From Prorocentrum cordatum (taxonomy: Eukaryota; Sar; Dinophyceae; Prorocentrales; Prorocentraceae): DNA of 64,000 nt. The notes under the pieces are model-generated. The model saw only the letters and a program-made list of their open reading frames with translations, ran no database searches and was not told where the DNA came from. This document shows, one piece after another, positions 43,300-56,100 of the stretch. A program made the translations under genes and the position numbers. The stretch is taken from assembly GCA_963575745.1 (NCBI GenBank), contig CAUYUJ010016304.1, positions 47,501 through 111,500 of the forward strand. Reading direction: 5' to 3'. How positions within the stretch are numbered: the stretch's first letter is position 1; each line of letters begins with the position of its first letter.

Positions 43300-43660
43300 C
43301 GATGATGATGGTCATGTGAATGATGGAGCCGGTGATGAAGACGAAGATTATGACAGCAAAAACGACGACGATGACGGTGTTGCTGTTGCTGCGCCGCTGA
43401 TGGTGGTGATGATGATGTTGGTGGTGATGGCGGTATTGTCAATGCAGATACATATGGAAGTGATACTGATGACGCTGGTGATAGATGGATATGTATAGGA
43501 TGATGGTTTGTGATGATACTGGCCACCATCACTAGAATCTTCATCCTCATCATCATGATCATCACCATCGTCGTCGTCCTCGTCATCATCACCATCATCA
43601 TCGTGATCCTGATCAGGCTGACGACGACGATGATAACGACGATGATGATGGTGATGAACA
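43190..43660. repeat. GAT/ATC tracts 5' of the LINE
   Basis: (GATGAT)n at 43190-43312, mixed GATGACG to 43500, then (ATC)n of the other strand at 43540-43610. Confidence 0.85.
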
Positions 43661-44036
43661 TGCGGACGAGGACGCGCGAAGGGCAGATGCAAGGATAGGA
43701 GGTGGGAGCAGGTTGGGGGAGAGGGGGAAAGAAGAGGAGTGACGGAACGGGGGGCGCTGCTGATCCAAAACGAACACGCAGCAGGACAGGATGGACGGGA
43801 AAAGCAGGTCAGCGAATACAGACCGCAGGAACGACGCTGGCATTCTCCGCTCCCCCCCCTGGAGATGGCCCCGAGATCCCCAAAGCGTGGGAGCAGAGGC
43901 CCTCAAGGAGGCCCAGGGAAAGCGCCCGACACAATTTGTTTGATCTGCGGAGCGAGAGCGAACCTCTTCCGCTAAAAGCTAGGCGGGCTACGCACAGATT
44001 TGATTATGGAAAGCGCCCGACACAGAGGAACGCCAG
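43661..44036. other. no gene recognised
   Basis: Unique sequence, no supported exon. Confidence 0.4.
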
Positions 44037-44115
44037 GAGCTCCGCGCGGAGTTCCTGGATCGGCCCCGAGCCCCCCTGGCGCCGCCACGGACGCGCTCCG
44101 CGCGTCCCGCCCGTC
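44037..44115. mobile_element. F2 element fragment
   Basis: Holds AGCTCCGCGCGGAGTTCCTG and CCCTGGCGCCGCCACGG, matching one half of F2. The other half is missing. Another fragment (58590-58682) has TGGCGCGCGGAGCGCGC and GAAATCCGCGCGG. Confidence 0.5.
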
Positions 44116-44172
44116 CTTTCCTACCAGTGGCTTGGCTGGCGACGTCGGCCGCTCGCCCAACAAAGCCAGCGA

Positions 44173-44304
44173 CTCGCCATCGCTCGGACGTCCATTCCCT
44201 GTGTTTTTGTTCTGTTTCGTGCGTGGTTTCTTCGCCAAATGATCGAGGATGCTCCTCGATTGCCCTCGCCGAAAGAAAAATGCACACGTCCGAGCGATGC
44301 CAAG
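44173..44304. mobile_element. F1 MITE-like element, copy 3
   Basis: Termini CTCGCCATCGCTCGGACGT / ACGTCCGAGCGATGCCAAG. Perfect target duplication GCGA at 44169-44172 and 44305-44308. It follows a partial F2 element. Confidence 0.85.
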
Positions 44305-45646
44305 GCGACGGCGAGAGCGGCGTTGGCATGAAGAAAACGGGTCCTTATGGAAACAGTTCCTGGACCTGGAGCCCGTGCCCGGGTAGCAGACTTCCTCAGA
44401 TTCTCATCCTGAGCAAGTTTTGCTACCGCCCTGAGGCTCGGTGAGCCCGAGAACGGCGACGAAAACTCAGGACCAACGCGAAACCCTCAGGGCCCGTTTG
44501 CTTCATGGCGACGGCGGCGGCGCTTTTTCTGGCGCTCATGCTTCCTCCGCCGGCAGCGCCATCCGTCGCTCCAGCTCGGCCAGCCTTGCGGGGAGGCCAC
44601 AGACCAGCGACCACCCATCCAGATCGCTCCCCCACCCCTGTCTCCCTTGCAGGGGACAGGGGGAGAGGGCGGGGGTGGGTGGGAAATTGGGGCATTCGAA
44701 AACGATCGGAAACATCGGCCCCGGATCGTGGACACATCGCAGATAGGACTCCGATTGAGAAAACGCACAACCCTGGACGGGGCGGACTATCAGAGCAGCA
44801 TCGGCGCTGAATGGGAGAGTGGGGTAAAGACAAGCTCAGCCCTGGAAGCGGCGAGCAATGCCCCCCATGAGTTAATCGCTCCTCCACCCAGACGCCGAAT
44901 CGGCACTCCGCCTGCCACTACCGCCTCCCCCTCCCCCTCCCCTGCTCATTCTCATGTTCCTCCCCTGCACCCTTCTCCACCACTCTCTCCTCTCCTTCCC
45001 CTCCTCATCCTCCTCCTTTCCGCCCCTCCTTTCCGTCCCCCTCCTGCTCCTCGTCCATCCACCTGCTCCCCCTCCTCAGATTCCTGATCCTCTAACAACA
45101 CGACGCCCACGACGACTGTGACGACGGCGGCGGCGACAAAGGCGGCGGCGACAACGACTGCGGCACCGAACGCGATGGCGGCGGCGCGATGACGACTGCG
45201 ACGATGACAATTGCGATGGCGCTGGCGACGGCGGCGGCCATGCCGACGACGACGAGAGCCTTGCGGCCAGCTCGGTGGCGCGCTCGACGTCGCCCGCGCC
45301 CGCCGCCGCGCGCTGCAGCCCGCGCAGCAGCCTGCGATGGTCTGGCCAGAGGTCCGAGGGCCACACCTCGGGGGCGGCTGAAGCCGAAGGCCGACGCCCG
45401 CGGCGACGTCGACGACCACCACCGCCGCCACGACGGCGAAAGCGGCGGCGACCACCGTTCAAGGATCGAGGTTCGAGGGTCTAGGCTTGCGTCATTGGCA
45501 CTTGGAGGAGCCTCCGAGGGGCTCCGCGTTGCCAAGGCTGGATTCCCTCGAAATTCTGCTCATCACGCAGCCGTTGACGAGTCCCTGAGCCGAACCACCC
45601 CGAACCAGACATCATCGCCAATCAAAAAGAGCCCCAGAGGGAGAGG
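44305..45646. other. no gene supported
   Basis: GCG/GAC-rich 45110-45300. Minus frame ALVVVGMAAAVASAIAIVIV (45180-45260) looks like a membrane segment, and RRLLRGLQRAAAGAGDVERA (45270-45350) sits in another frame. Neither could be joined. Confidence 0.3.
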
Positions 45647-45885
45647 ATGTCGGAGCGTTTCACTGTGTTTTTAAAGCCCAAGGGAGTCAACAGAACTCAG
45701 GACGAAGAGCTCCTGGGGGAAGCCCAGAGGTCCCTGACCTGCTTCAACCAGGACCCCTTCTCCATGCCAACAGCAGAAGTAGGCTCCAGCCCTGATGCGC
45801 GCATTCGGGAAGATGGTCCACACATTCAAATCAATTGGGGTGGCGGCATCCAGGATCGGCGCGGAGCGACGAAGGGGGGCGATTA
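45647..45885 (+). CDS. possible exon, unknown (weak)
   Basis: From ATG 45647: MSERFTVFLKPKGVNRTQDE then ELLGEAQRSLTCFNQDPFSM and PTAEVGSSPDARIREDG. The minus strand of the same stretch is also open (DLNVWTIFPNARIRAGAYFC), so the strand is not secure. Confidence 0.25.
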
Positions 45886-46184
45886 ACGAAGGCCGTCCCC
45901 CAGGGAACCTCGCGAGGAACTGGAAGGGGCAGCTGACTTGTCCGCCGCTGGCGGCCGAGAGGGAGCCCAAGCTCTCGGGCGGCCGAGAGGGAGCTCGAGC
46001 TCTCGGGGACACCAGCGAAAATTTGACCCTCCGCCTCATCCCAGATCCCCTAGTCCTCTGCTTCATCCCCGGGTCCTGGCACCCTTCTCCTCCCCCTCAT
46101 CTGCTGCCCCTTCTCCACCCAGGCCTCCTTCTCATCCTCGATCTGCTCATCCACCTCGACTCCTTTTCTTCTCATTCCTCATTT

Positions 46185-46350
46185 CACCTCCTCCTCCTCC
46201 TCCTCCTCCTCCTCCTCCTCCTCCTCCACTCCCCTTTCTCCCCCTCGTCTACCTCCTCATCCTCCTCCTCCTCCTCATCTTCCTCCTCCTCATCCTCCTC
46301 CTCCTGCTCTACTCCCCTTCGTCCTCCTGCTCTACCTCTTCCTCCTTCTC
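46185..46350. repeat. TCC microsatellite
   Basis: (CTC)n with CATC changes. Confidence 0.9.
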
Positions 46351-47117
46351 CTCCTCTTATTTTCCCCCCTCGTTACTCAATATGATCATCCTCCTTGCAA
46401 TGCTTCTACCCCCTCTTCCCACTCCTCCAGACCCCTCCTCCGTCGTCCCCCTCCTCCCCACTCATTCTTCCACTCCTCCTCACCATCCATCGTCGTCCAC
46501 CAAACCCAAACACCTCCCATAATGAAGCTAGAGGGTGCGCGGATGAGTGCCGGCTTGAGCTTTTCGCCCCAATGCGAGCGCCAGCGACCCGCTGCGCATG
46601 GCGGACTCCCAGAGCGGGATCGCCTTGTCAGGGAGGCTGCGGCAGGTTCGCGTCGCGATGGCATCGGCGTAGGTTTCTGCCTCGGCGTGGATCGTTTCAT
46701 GTTGATCGATCGCGGCTTCCTCGGAGTACAAATCGTTGGATATCGGCCAATTCTGAGCCACTGGTGCCGTTCGACCTTGAACGTCCCGGCCAGCGTCTCC
46801 GCCGAATCGACCCGACGCAAACCTGCTGTACTGGAGTGGTGCACTGGGCAAAGACAACGACGCTCCACGTGAAGCACCAGTCGGAGAGCCAGAGGACCGC
46901 AAAACCAGGCCGCAAAACGGAGGCGCGCAAGCGCGGATGTAGCAAGCGAGGAGGAAGCCGGGAAATGAAATGCAAGTAATGGCAGTGGGGCGACCTCCAA
47001 GGTGGCTCTTTCCGGAGTGGCAAAAGAATGCATGGCTACCAGGGCAACAAAATGTGCAAAACGCAGATGACAAACAAAACGGAACAAGCAGACAATCGAC
47101 CGAACTCGAACCAATTT
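46351..47117. other. no gene supported
   Basis: Minus frame AETYADAIATRTCRSLPDKA (46560-46660) is non-repetitive and could be a further 3' exon of the SMYD-like gene. No junction was solved. Confidence 0.3.
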
Positions 47118-47429
47118 CTAAGATGCAGCGCCGTCCTCGAGACGCCTCTGATGTTTCGCTCCTGCGGCCTGTGCGCACGACTTGGGCGCGTTGGGGCGCG
47201 TCAGGAGCTGCGCCAGGCGCTGGCAGGCGTTGTACCTCCAGGCGTGGGTCTCGGCCAGAAGGTTCACGTTGAGCAGGCTTGCGTAGTGCTGGGCCGCAAG
47301 CAGGCTCTGCCTCTCCCTCTCCCTGCCCGCCTCCGGCTCCGCGTCCGCGTCCGCGGCGGCCAGCTCGCGCGCACGCTCCCAGGCGTCGTCCGCCCGCTCG
47401 TTCGCGGCCAGCACCCGCTGGATGTTCTC
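47118..47429 (-). CDS. SMYD-like gene, C-terminal helical exon
   Basis: It starts after GGGAG|GAGAAC in phase 0. The sequence reads [20 protein letters not shown], then [20 protein letters not shown] and [17 protein letters not shown], an alpha-helical, charged region like the helical C-terminal domain of SMYD proteins. The frame runs to a stop near 47118. An internal GGAG|GTACAA (47250 area) could instead be a donor, so the true C-terminus is open. A degenerate F1 copy (47436-47524) abuts the acceptor. Confidence 0.6.
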   Translation of the reverse strand, partial: ENIQRVLAANERADDAWERARELAAADADAEPEAGRERERQSLLAAQHYASLLNVNLLAETHAWRYNACQRLAQLLTRPNAPKSCAQAAGAKHQRRLEDGAAS

Positions 47430-50069
47430 CTCCCGCTCGCCACCGCCGGGACGCCCCTCCCCCGTGCCCTTGTCGGCTTCGTGCGCGCTCTGTACCGCAG
47501 GGCGCCCACGCCCGAGCGATGCCGAGGACACGCTGCTGCCGCGGACTTTCCCGGGGGCCGCGCGGGGCCTGCTGGGGTCGGCGCAGGACGCCCCTCCCCC
47601 CCCATGGCGCGACAGGAGGAGGAGGAGGAGGAGGAGGAGGAGGAGGAGGAGGAGGAGGAGGAGGGACTCGCAGGCATCCGGATGGATGAGCTCAGAACTT
47701 GCTCGGGCGTCAGGGGGGTCCCCAGGCCTCCCCTCGTCGCGAGCAAGGAGGCACGAGGGAGGCTTTCGCGACTCTGCGCGACGGCAGGACCTCGGCTGGC
47801 GCTAGCCGCTAGGCCTCCCGCCCACAAAAGATCCGCCAGAGGCGCCGCCCAGGGGCGTGGGGGGGGGCCTCCCCCGCGAGGAGGAGGAGGAGGAGGAGGA
47901 GGAGGAGGAGGAGGAGGAGGACCCCCAGGCCTCCCTCGGCATCACTCAGTCGTCCATTCCCCGTACATTGTTGTCGATTTCGCGCGCGTATTGTTTCGCA
48001 AGATGACCCCAAGAGGCTGCTCGATGGTCCTTGCCGAGAAAAAAAAACATGTCCGAGCGATGCCAAGAGCATGTTCTTCTTCGATCCTTGGAGTTGTTGG
48101 CGGCCACCAGCGCCTCCAGCCCAACGTCCGTCGGCAGCCTCTCCGCCTTGAAGCCGTGCTGTCGGAGCAGCCGCTCGTCCCGCTCTGGCAGCTGCAGGTA
48201 GAGCTCGGTCAGGTAGCTGACGGTGAGCTCCTCGCCCGGCTCGACGTCGCGGACGGCCTGCAGGACCAGCCTCGGCACGAGGGCCCCAGAACACGCGCAG
48301 AGGGCACCTCTGGAGCCCCCACCACCGAGCTTGGCCAGGGCCATCGGGGGCCCTGACATGGTGCATCACGCGCGCCTTGCCGAGGCCAGGAGGGTCTGTA
48401 CACCATCCTGGACCCAGGCTGGCCCTGGCCTGGCAGAGGGATCGACCTGAACAATGTTTTCCGTTTGCGTTTTGTCTTCGTTTTCCCTCGCTCAGCCTTC
48501 GTCTCGCCTTTGCTGCAAAGCGAGATCCAAACGAAAACGGCCCTCGAAATCGCCCAACAACACCACCGCTTAGGTCGAGCCCTGGCTTGGCCTGAGGGGG
48601 GGGGGGCCGAACGGACAGATGCGCTCTGCGGAAGACAGACCTGCTGGGCACACGAGCCCTGGACCCCAGGCTGTCCTCCAGGGCTGGCCTGCCATCCCGA
48701 GAAAAAGTCGTTGCACGGCCGAGCCTCCCTCCGGGCGGCCGGCTCCCCCTCCGCGAGGGCGCCTCGGACTCGCGGCCGGGCCCTCCTCCGGCGCCGGCTC
48801 CTCCGACGCCGAAGGGGGTCCGTGGACGGCCCCCGTGGGGCCTGTGGGCACCGGGCCGCCCGGGAGCGGCGTAAGAGCCTCGAGGAGCCCCCCTCGCCCG
48901 CGTGCCATCGCTCGGGCGTCCGTCCCCCGTGCGCTGGTCGGTCTCGTGCGTGCTCTCTCTTTGGGCCGATGGTCCTCGATGGTCCTCGATGGTCCTCGAT
49001 GGTCCTCGATGGTCCTCGATGGTCCAGGGTGCTCCTCGATGGTCCTCGATGGTCCGAGCGATGCCAAGGCCAGGAGTCATTCTCTTCTTCATGGCGACGC
49101 CTGGCTCGGGGGGCAAGCAGCAGCCCCGCGGGCCCGACCGCGGGAGCGCTTGGCCCCGAGTTCCGAGGGGACTCCAGCAGCAACGAGGAGCCTCCGACGA
49201 TGCCCGACGAGGGCGGTAACGGCCCAGAACCTCGACCCTCGAACCTCTCGCTCGGACGGCGATTCCCCGTGGATGTTTCGGCTTCGTGCGCATATATTTT
49301 TTCGCAAGATGACCCAGAAGGCTCCTCGACGATCCCCCTCGGAAAAAATGCACACGTCCGAGCGATGCCAAGCGAACAGCGGTTTCCGCATGGCGACAGC
49401 CGACACTCGTCGTAGCCGCCCTCGCCAACGCACTTGCCCACGCCGCGAGTAGGACCGAGTAGAAGCCCCCCCGATGCCCGAAGACAGCGAAAACGGCCCA
49501 AAACCTCGACCCTCGAACAGCGTTTTCCGCATGGCGACAGCCTGAGCTCGTCGTAGCCGCCCTCGCCACCGCTCTTGGCCACGCCGCGGCAGACCATGTT
49601 CGGGCGGCAGCTGTGGTTCACCATGCAGCCGACCTCCGTGAAGAGCCCCAGGTGCACCTCGCGACAGGCGGGCGGCAGCTCTCGGCGCTTCAGCGTCGAT
49701 AGCAGGAAAGTAAAATTCATAAACAAAACCTGTTGAGATCCGCGCGGATCTCTTAGAATATCGCTGGGACCCCTCTCTGGCGCGCAGAGCGCACCAAGGG
49801 CGGCGTCGGAGGCGCCGCCAGGGGGGGCCAAACGCCGGTCCAAGTAATCCGCGCGGACCTCCGAAGTTCATGTGTATATGACATGAAATGATTATTCTTC
49901 TTCTTCTTCCAGAGAGGGGGTGTTTACACCTCCATCCAACCCCTCCCGCCGCTCGTCCTTTTCTGCCTGCCTACCTCTCTCCCTCCTCGCTCGGCCATCT
50001 TTATCCGTGATTACCTCCTCGTGTACGCTCCTACGCCTCTCCAGCTCTCTCTCTCTCTCTCTCTCTGTT

Positions 50070-50122
<53 letters not shown>

Positions 50123-53100
50123 TTATCACTACCTCTCTCTGCCTCTCTCTCTCTGTTTATAGAATATACATATGTGTACTTATATGTCCACCTCTCCCTC
50201 TCTCTCTTTCTTTCTCTATTTCTCTCTCTCTCTCCCTATATGTTGTTTCCTCTATCTCTCTCTCTCTCTCTCTTTCTCTCTTTCCCTGTCTCTCTCGCTC
50301 TCTATCTCTCGGTCCCTCCCCTCCCTCCCTCTCTCCCCCTCTCGCTCCCTCCCTCCACCACACTATGAACCCGCTGCCCCTCCCAACCCACTGCTCCACT
50401 CTCTCCCCCGCCCCCCCGTTCGCTCCCCCTCCCCTTCTCCCTGCACAGGGGGCGGGCAGGCAGCAGACACCTACGATAAGACACCCTACAGTCGAGGCGT
50501 TGACCTAAGGAACCCTGAATAAGGAACGAAGCCCCTTTTTTACCCCAAGGAATAACGCATAAGGAACGATAGATAACAAATAACGCATGAGGAACTGTAA
50601 CTAACGCATGCAAACCTAAGGAACGACCGAGCCCCTTTTGAAAAGCAAGTGTTCCATATTCAAGCCGCCCACTGTACGGTACAAACCAAAAAGTCGAGGG
50701 GCACGCTCGTCGTCGAGGTTTCACAGCTTCCAGAGAGAGGGGCCCCCCAGGCCCCTGCGGGGCCCAGGGGCCGCCGGGGGAGAAGCAACTTCCTAGGAGC
50801 ACCGGCTGGCAAGGTGGATTCTTATTTGACGTGCCTACTGTTAGGTCGGGCATGTCCTCCTACAGGCGGATTTTGGAAGAAAAAGTCAAAACATATACGT
50901 ATTCAACAACAGCCCAACAATAATCAAACAATCGTCACTTGATTCATTTCCGACCATTTTCGAATATTCGTCCTGTAGAGGGACATGCCCGACTTAAGCC
51001 TAGTGTAACTCATGGAGCTCCTGTTCTACAGTCGGGCCGCTGAAACAGGGAACGGTAGATAAGGAACGAAGCCCCTCTTGGGCCCCCAAAAGCGCAGCGT
51101 GCCCCTTTTGGAGGGCCAGAGGAACGGCCACAGGATTACCTAGGGAGCATCGAGCCCCTTTCGTGCCCCAGCAGTTCCAAGCTTCAACGTCGTCTTGACT
51201 GCACCCTGATTATAGGTTCGGGCGCCAAGTGCTTCCGCACGGCGGTGCGCCAGCGGCGGAAGCCAGATCGGGGCGTCAGGGCCGCTCTTCTGCTGCCGCA
51301 CGCAAAGTCCGTCCCAGCGCTCGTCCGCGTCACCCCATCCCCCGCAGGGCGGCCCTGGTGGACCTGTTCTCCCGCAGCCGTGCGCAGCTTTGGATAATGG
51401 GCGCGCCACGTCTTCGTAGTCGTCGTCGGCGGCGGCAGCGGCGTGGTCGTTGCACGTGCTGCTCTTCGAAGGGCTCGATCCCCTTCTGCAGAGCCCACTA
51501 CCCAGCCTTCTCATCTCTCTGCCCGCTGATTCCCCTCTTCCTGTCAACTCAGAACCAGGCCGTCCAGATCGTCCGTTCTCCTCCTCGGGAGGGGAATGGA
51601 AATCTGAAAACAACATAATCCACATGCATGCGTACATACATACATGCTCACACCTTTTGCCGTCGGCAGCGAGGCGAAGGCGGTCCGCACCAGCGTGTGG
51701 CGACTCGGGGAAACCGAATGTCAAGTTTGCCCGCATGCAAGAGGGTACACGCACAAACACAGCATGCATGCATGCATACAATCATCCATACATCTGTACA
51801 TACACACACATACATGCATGCAGCTATATATCTATATATACATACATTATGCATACACATATGCACACGTGTACACATACAGACATCCATACACACCTAC
51901 ATACATGCATGCATGCATGCAGACATTTCGTTACATTACAACACATCACGCTCCACTGCACTACAAGACATTCCATTACGCTACAGTAACTCTACTTCAC
52001 ATCACATCGCATTACATGAGATGAAATTACATCCAATTTCACATACATAGATACACACATAAACCAGACTACCAAACGATACCGGAGAAACAAAACAATC
52101 AGGGCTATAGGGCTAGGTGGCTGTAGGGCTATTGAACTATAGGGCTATAGAGCTATAGGGCTATAGAGTTGTAGGGCTATAGGGCTAGTGGGCTATAGAG
52201 CTATAAGGTTACGTATAGGGCTTAGGTCTTTAGGGCTATAGGGCACCCCTGGGCACCCCCGAGCACGCCCAAGCACCCCGGGGCACCCCCTGGGCACCCG
52301 GGCCCCGGGCACCCCCAGGCACCCGGGCGTGCAGCGAAAATCGGCGACAAACCTAACCTGACCATATGAATTCGCTAGGATCCCTACAGAGGCAAGCTCT
52401 GATTGGGAAACATTACACTACATGGCATGTCATTGCAATACATTGTGCCATGTTGCATTATAGTGCATCGCATTCCATTACATTGCAACACAAAAATATC
52501 CGTTACCGTACGCTACAACGCATACATTCATGCATGCATGCATGCATGCATACATACATGCAGGCAGGCAGGCAGGCAAGCAGACAGACAGACATGCAAA
52601 TATCCATCCATCAATCCATCCATCCGTGCATCCATCCGTCCGTCCATCCGTCCATCCATCCATCCATCCGTCCATCCATACATACATACAGACAGGCAGA
52701 CAAACACACACACACACATACACACAGACAAGCGCGCACACACACACACACACCTCGAACACCTATATGCATGCATGAATGCATGCATACATACATACAT
52801 ACATACACATATTCTATACGCCCATACATGCATCCATCCATCCATGCATGCATATACACTCATTTCCGTACGTCCATACATGCATACATCCGTCCATACA
52901 TACATACATGCATGCATGCATGCACGCATCTAAACATGCGTATGTTTGTCCAGCATGCGTGAACTGATTCCCCCTCCTCTCTCCTCCTCCTCCTCCTCCT
53001 CCTCCTCATCCTCCTCCTGCTCGTGCCTTCTCCTCATCCACCTCCTCCGGCTCCTCCTCCTCCTCCTCCTCCTCCTCCTCCTCCTCCTCCTGCTCCTCCT

Positions 53101-56100
53101 CCCCATGCTCCTCACGAAGGCGCGGATCTCCAGAGAACTGCCATCAGGCAGGGCGTCGCGGCCATTCGGCCGCGGCAGAACTCCTTTTCCTTGCCATTTT
53201 CCTCCTCCTCCTCCTCCTCCTCCTCCTCCTCCTCCTGGTTTCGTCCGGGGTGAAGAAGGCGGGGTGGTCCGACGGGACCCCCCACCAACCGAGGCTCACG
53301 AGGCGTGCGCCGACCTGCCCGAGGGGATAGTCTTCGGCTTTGTTTCCGCCTGTGTACATACCAACGAGATGTGCAAACTGGTTTGTTAATCGCCTCAATC
53401 GTCTTCCTCCTCCTCCTCCTCCTCCTCCTCCTCCTCCTCCTCCTCCTCCTCCTCCTCCTCCCCCAGGAGGACAAGTGTCGAGCCTGGCCACCCGGCAGCG
53501 CCAGGGTGTGAGAGTTGAGGCTGACGGCCAGCAGCAGCCTCTGGCAAGCAGCAAAAACTCAGGGCCAAGTCCAGGGAAAGCGATGCGACCTGAGTTCCGT
53601 AGCAAAGGGGCCCAAGAAGGCGAAGCCAGGACGAGGATACATTCGGGTGGGGGAACATCGAGAATCTCTGTGATCTGGCGATTCTGGCGGAAATCCCAGG
53701 CGCAGTGACCTTTTCTCAGAGCCTTCCGGAACGCTATGAGAGCGTCTCGGAACGCTCTGGAACGGACTTTTCCTCGTCCTAGCCCCGTCCGAGCCCACCT
53801 CCATCGAGGGCCTGGGCCCTGAATTTTGGCCTCCTGGCAGGCCTTGCGGTGTACAGCTCCCTTCTTCCCTCGAAGGTGGGATAGATGGAAAGATAGAGAA
53901 GCAAGCAACGACATAAGCATAAGCAAACGGGGGTCCAGGCAGATGTCTGGGATCGGCAGTGAAACTCCCTGTGGGCGCCTCTGGCGCCACCCCTGGCGCG
54001 GTTTGCGTGGTAGGAAGGGGGGACCAGCGCCTACCAACAAAAATCCGCGCGGATCTCCGACAGCTTATGTTTCTGCCGTTAAATTTGGGACGACACAAGA
54101 CTCGGGCTCGGGGAACGGGTTGGCCTGACGGGGCCGTCAAGAAAATGGCAAGAGCCAGCCTGAAATTTTGCGCGATCTCCCGCTGCAGACATCTCACGAA
54201 AACTGTACCGGTAAAACCACTAACGGACCCATCAAAACGCGTCAGCAAACTACTCGAGTTGGGGCGAACTCGAGTCTCACGTTTCCACGTTCTTCGAATA
54301 AGATGAGGCGCATTTCGTGGGTGTTTCGCTCCCTGTCTGTGTGGGGAGGACGGGGAGGCAGAATACTGGGGGCATGTGTGACAGGAGGAGCGCGGGTCAG
54401 ACGAGGAACTTCGTGAGCACCGAGAAGGATGGAGGCAGAATAATAATCTGCCACCGTGCACCCCTGGACGCTGAGGCGTGGTAGGATGCCAAGAGCTGTT
54501 TGGCACGGGTTCAAAGCTCCCACTAGCTCTGTAGGCGCAGGCGGTCTGAAGCGTTTCCTGTTTCACACCAACTTCGGGGAGGGGCTTTTTCACTGTTCCT
54601 TCTTAATACAACCCCTCTCCCCCACCCGACCGACGACAAATCCTGGACAATGCGGGACCCCCCCTCCACCATCCCCAGTCCAAGCAAACAATAAAAAGTG
54701 CACTTCGCACGGGCTCATGCGCGGACGCCACGCGATCACTTTGTATTGGTTGTCGACGGGTGTGGGGGTCCAGCATCTTGTCTGCTGTGTGCAACGCCAA
54801 GACCCCCGACCAGCCCTGGAAACAAAAACACAAAGTGTTTTCTGCATCAGAGTCTAGATCATACGCGGTCGATTCTTGCAGGGCCGGCGGGGGGGCCGGC
54901 ATTTTGCCTGCCGTGTGCAATGCTAACACCCTCCAACCATCCATTCCACAAAAAGGTTACAAAGATCTGTTTGCACAAAAATCTGATGAGCGGACGCCCC
55001 GCGCTCACATTGCATGGTTTGTGACTAAGGACGGCGGTGGGGCCAACACATTGCCTGCTTTGTGCAGGCCCACCATCCTTCTGAACGAAAAGCACAACAC
55101 TTTGGCAGGGACGGCGGGGGCGGCGACCAAATAGCTTTCCAGCATGCTCAAAGAGGCCCCAAGACTGTCCCAAGATCGCCCCAAGACGGCTCCAAGTGAC
55201 CACGGAGCCTCCCAAGGAAGCCACCAAGAGGCCAACATCCTTTCACAACCTGAGGAATAAATGTCTTTGCCTTCTCGCCCGCTCGCTTTCGACGGCCCTC
55301 CGAGACCTCAAGACGGTTCCGAGAAAGCCCCACGAGAACCCCAAGAGAAGTCCGAGAGGGTCCGAAGGCGGCCCCACGAGCCAAAGCGCACTCCAAAGAA
55401 GGGTCCAAGAGGCGACTTTAGTTAGAGCCCCTGGAAGGGCGAGGCGAATTTCGAATTTAGTCCTCCCCCCCTTCTTTGACCGATGTCCTCCAACACTTGC
55501 CCCCCAGGCGGCCCCAAAGGCTCCCAAGAGTGCTCCAAGAGGGCCACAAGACGCGTCCAGGAGGTCCCCAAGAGGCTGAGACACCCAAGAGGAACCAAGA
55601 GGCTCCCCCGAGGCAACAAAGACGCTCCAAGAGACCCCCGCGACCGCCAAGAGGAACCCAGCACGCCCTCTGCAGAGGACCCCAAGAAAATCTCAATAGA
55701 ATCCGAAGAGATCCCAAAAGGAATCCAAGAGGCTTCTGGCCATTTTGCTCGTCCTCCTCCTCCTCCTCCTCCTCCTCCTCCTCCTCCTACTCATCCGCCT
55801 ATTCCTCCTCCTCCTCCTCCTCCTCCTCCTCCTGCTTCTCCTCCTCCTCCACCCCCCATGCGGGTCCCCCCCCAGCCCCTCAGCCCACACCCTCCCAGAG
55901 CTCTCGCTTCTGCCCCGCCCGGCAGGCCGCAACGCCGCCTCGTCGTCGACGGCGCGGCTCGCCGGGCAGCGCGCGCGCAGCAGGCCCAGGCCGCCCCGCA
56001 GCTCTGCCTCGCGGGTCCTGCGCGGCGGCGACGTCGTCGCCGCCGCCGCCGCCGGCCGTCGCCGTCGCAGCCGCCGCAACCGCCGCCGCCGCCGCCGCCG

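Noticed and set aside
47470-47531. ATG-started N-terminus of the C-terminal SMYD exon frame
   Set aside because: This stretch is a degenerate F1 element, and the coding signal starts only after its end at about 47435.
50021-50368. Leu/Ser-rich plus-strand ORFs
   Set aside because: CT dinucleotide tract.
52366-52962. 198-residue ORF rich in His and Ile
   Set aside because: Tetranucleotide CATA/CATC/CATG mosaic, open on both strands.
55735-55760. Second spliced-leader relic (GGCCATTTTGCTCG)
   Set aside because: Only the CCATTTTG core matches. GGCTCAAG is not kept.
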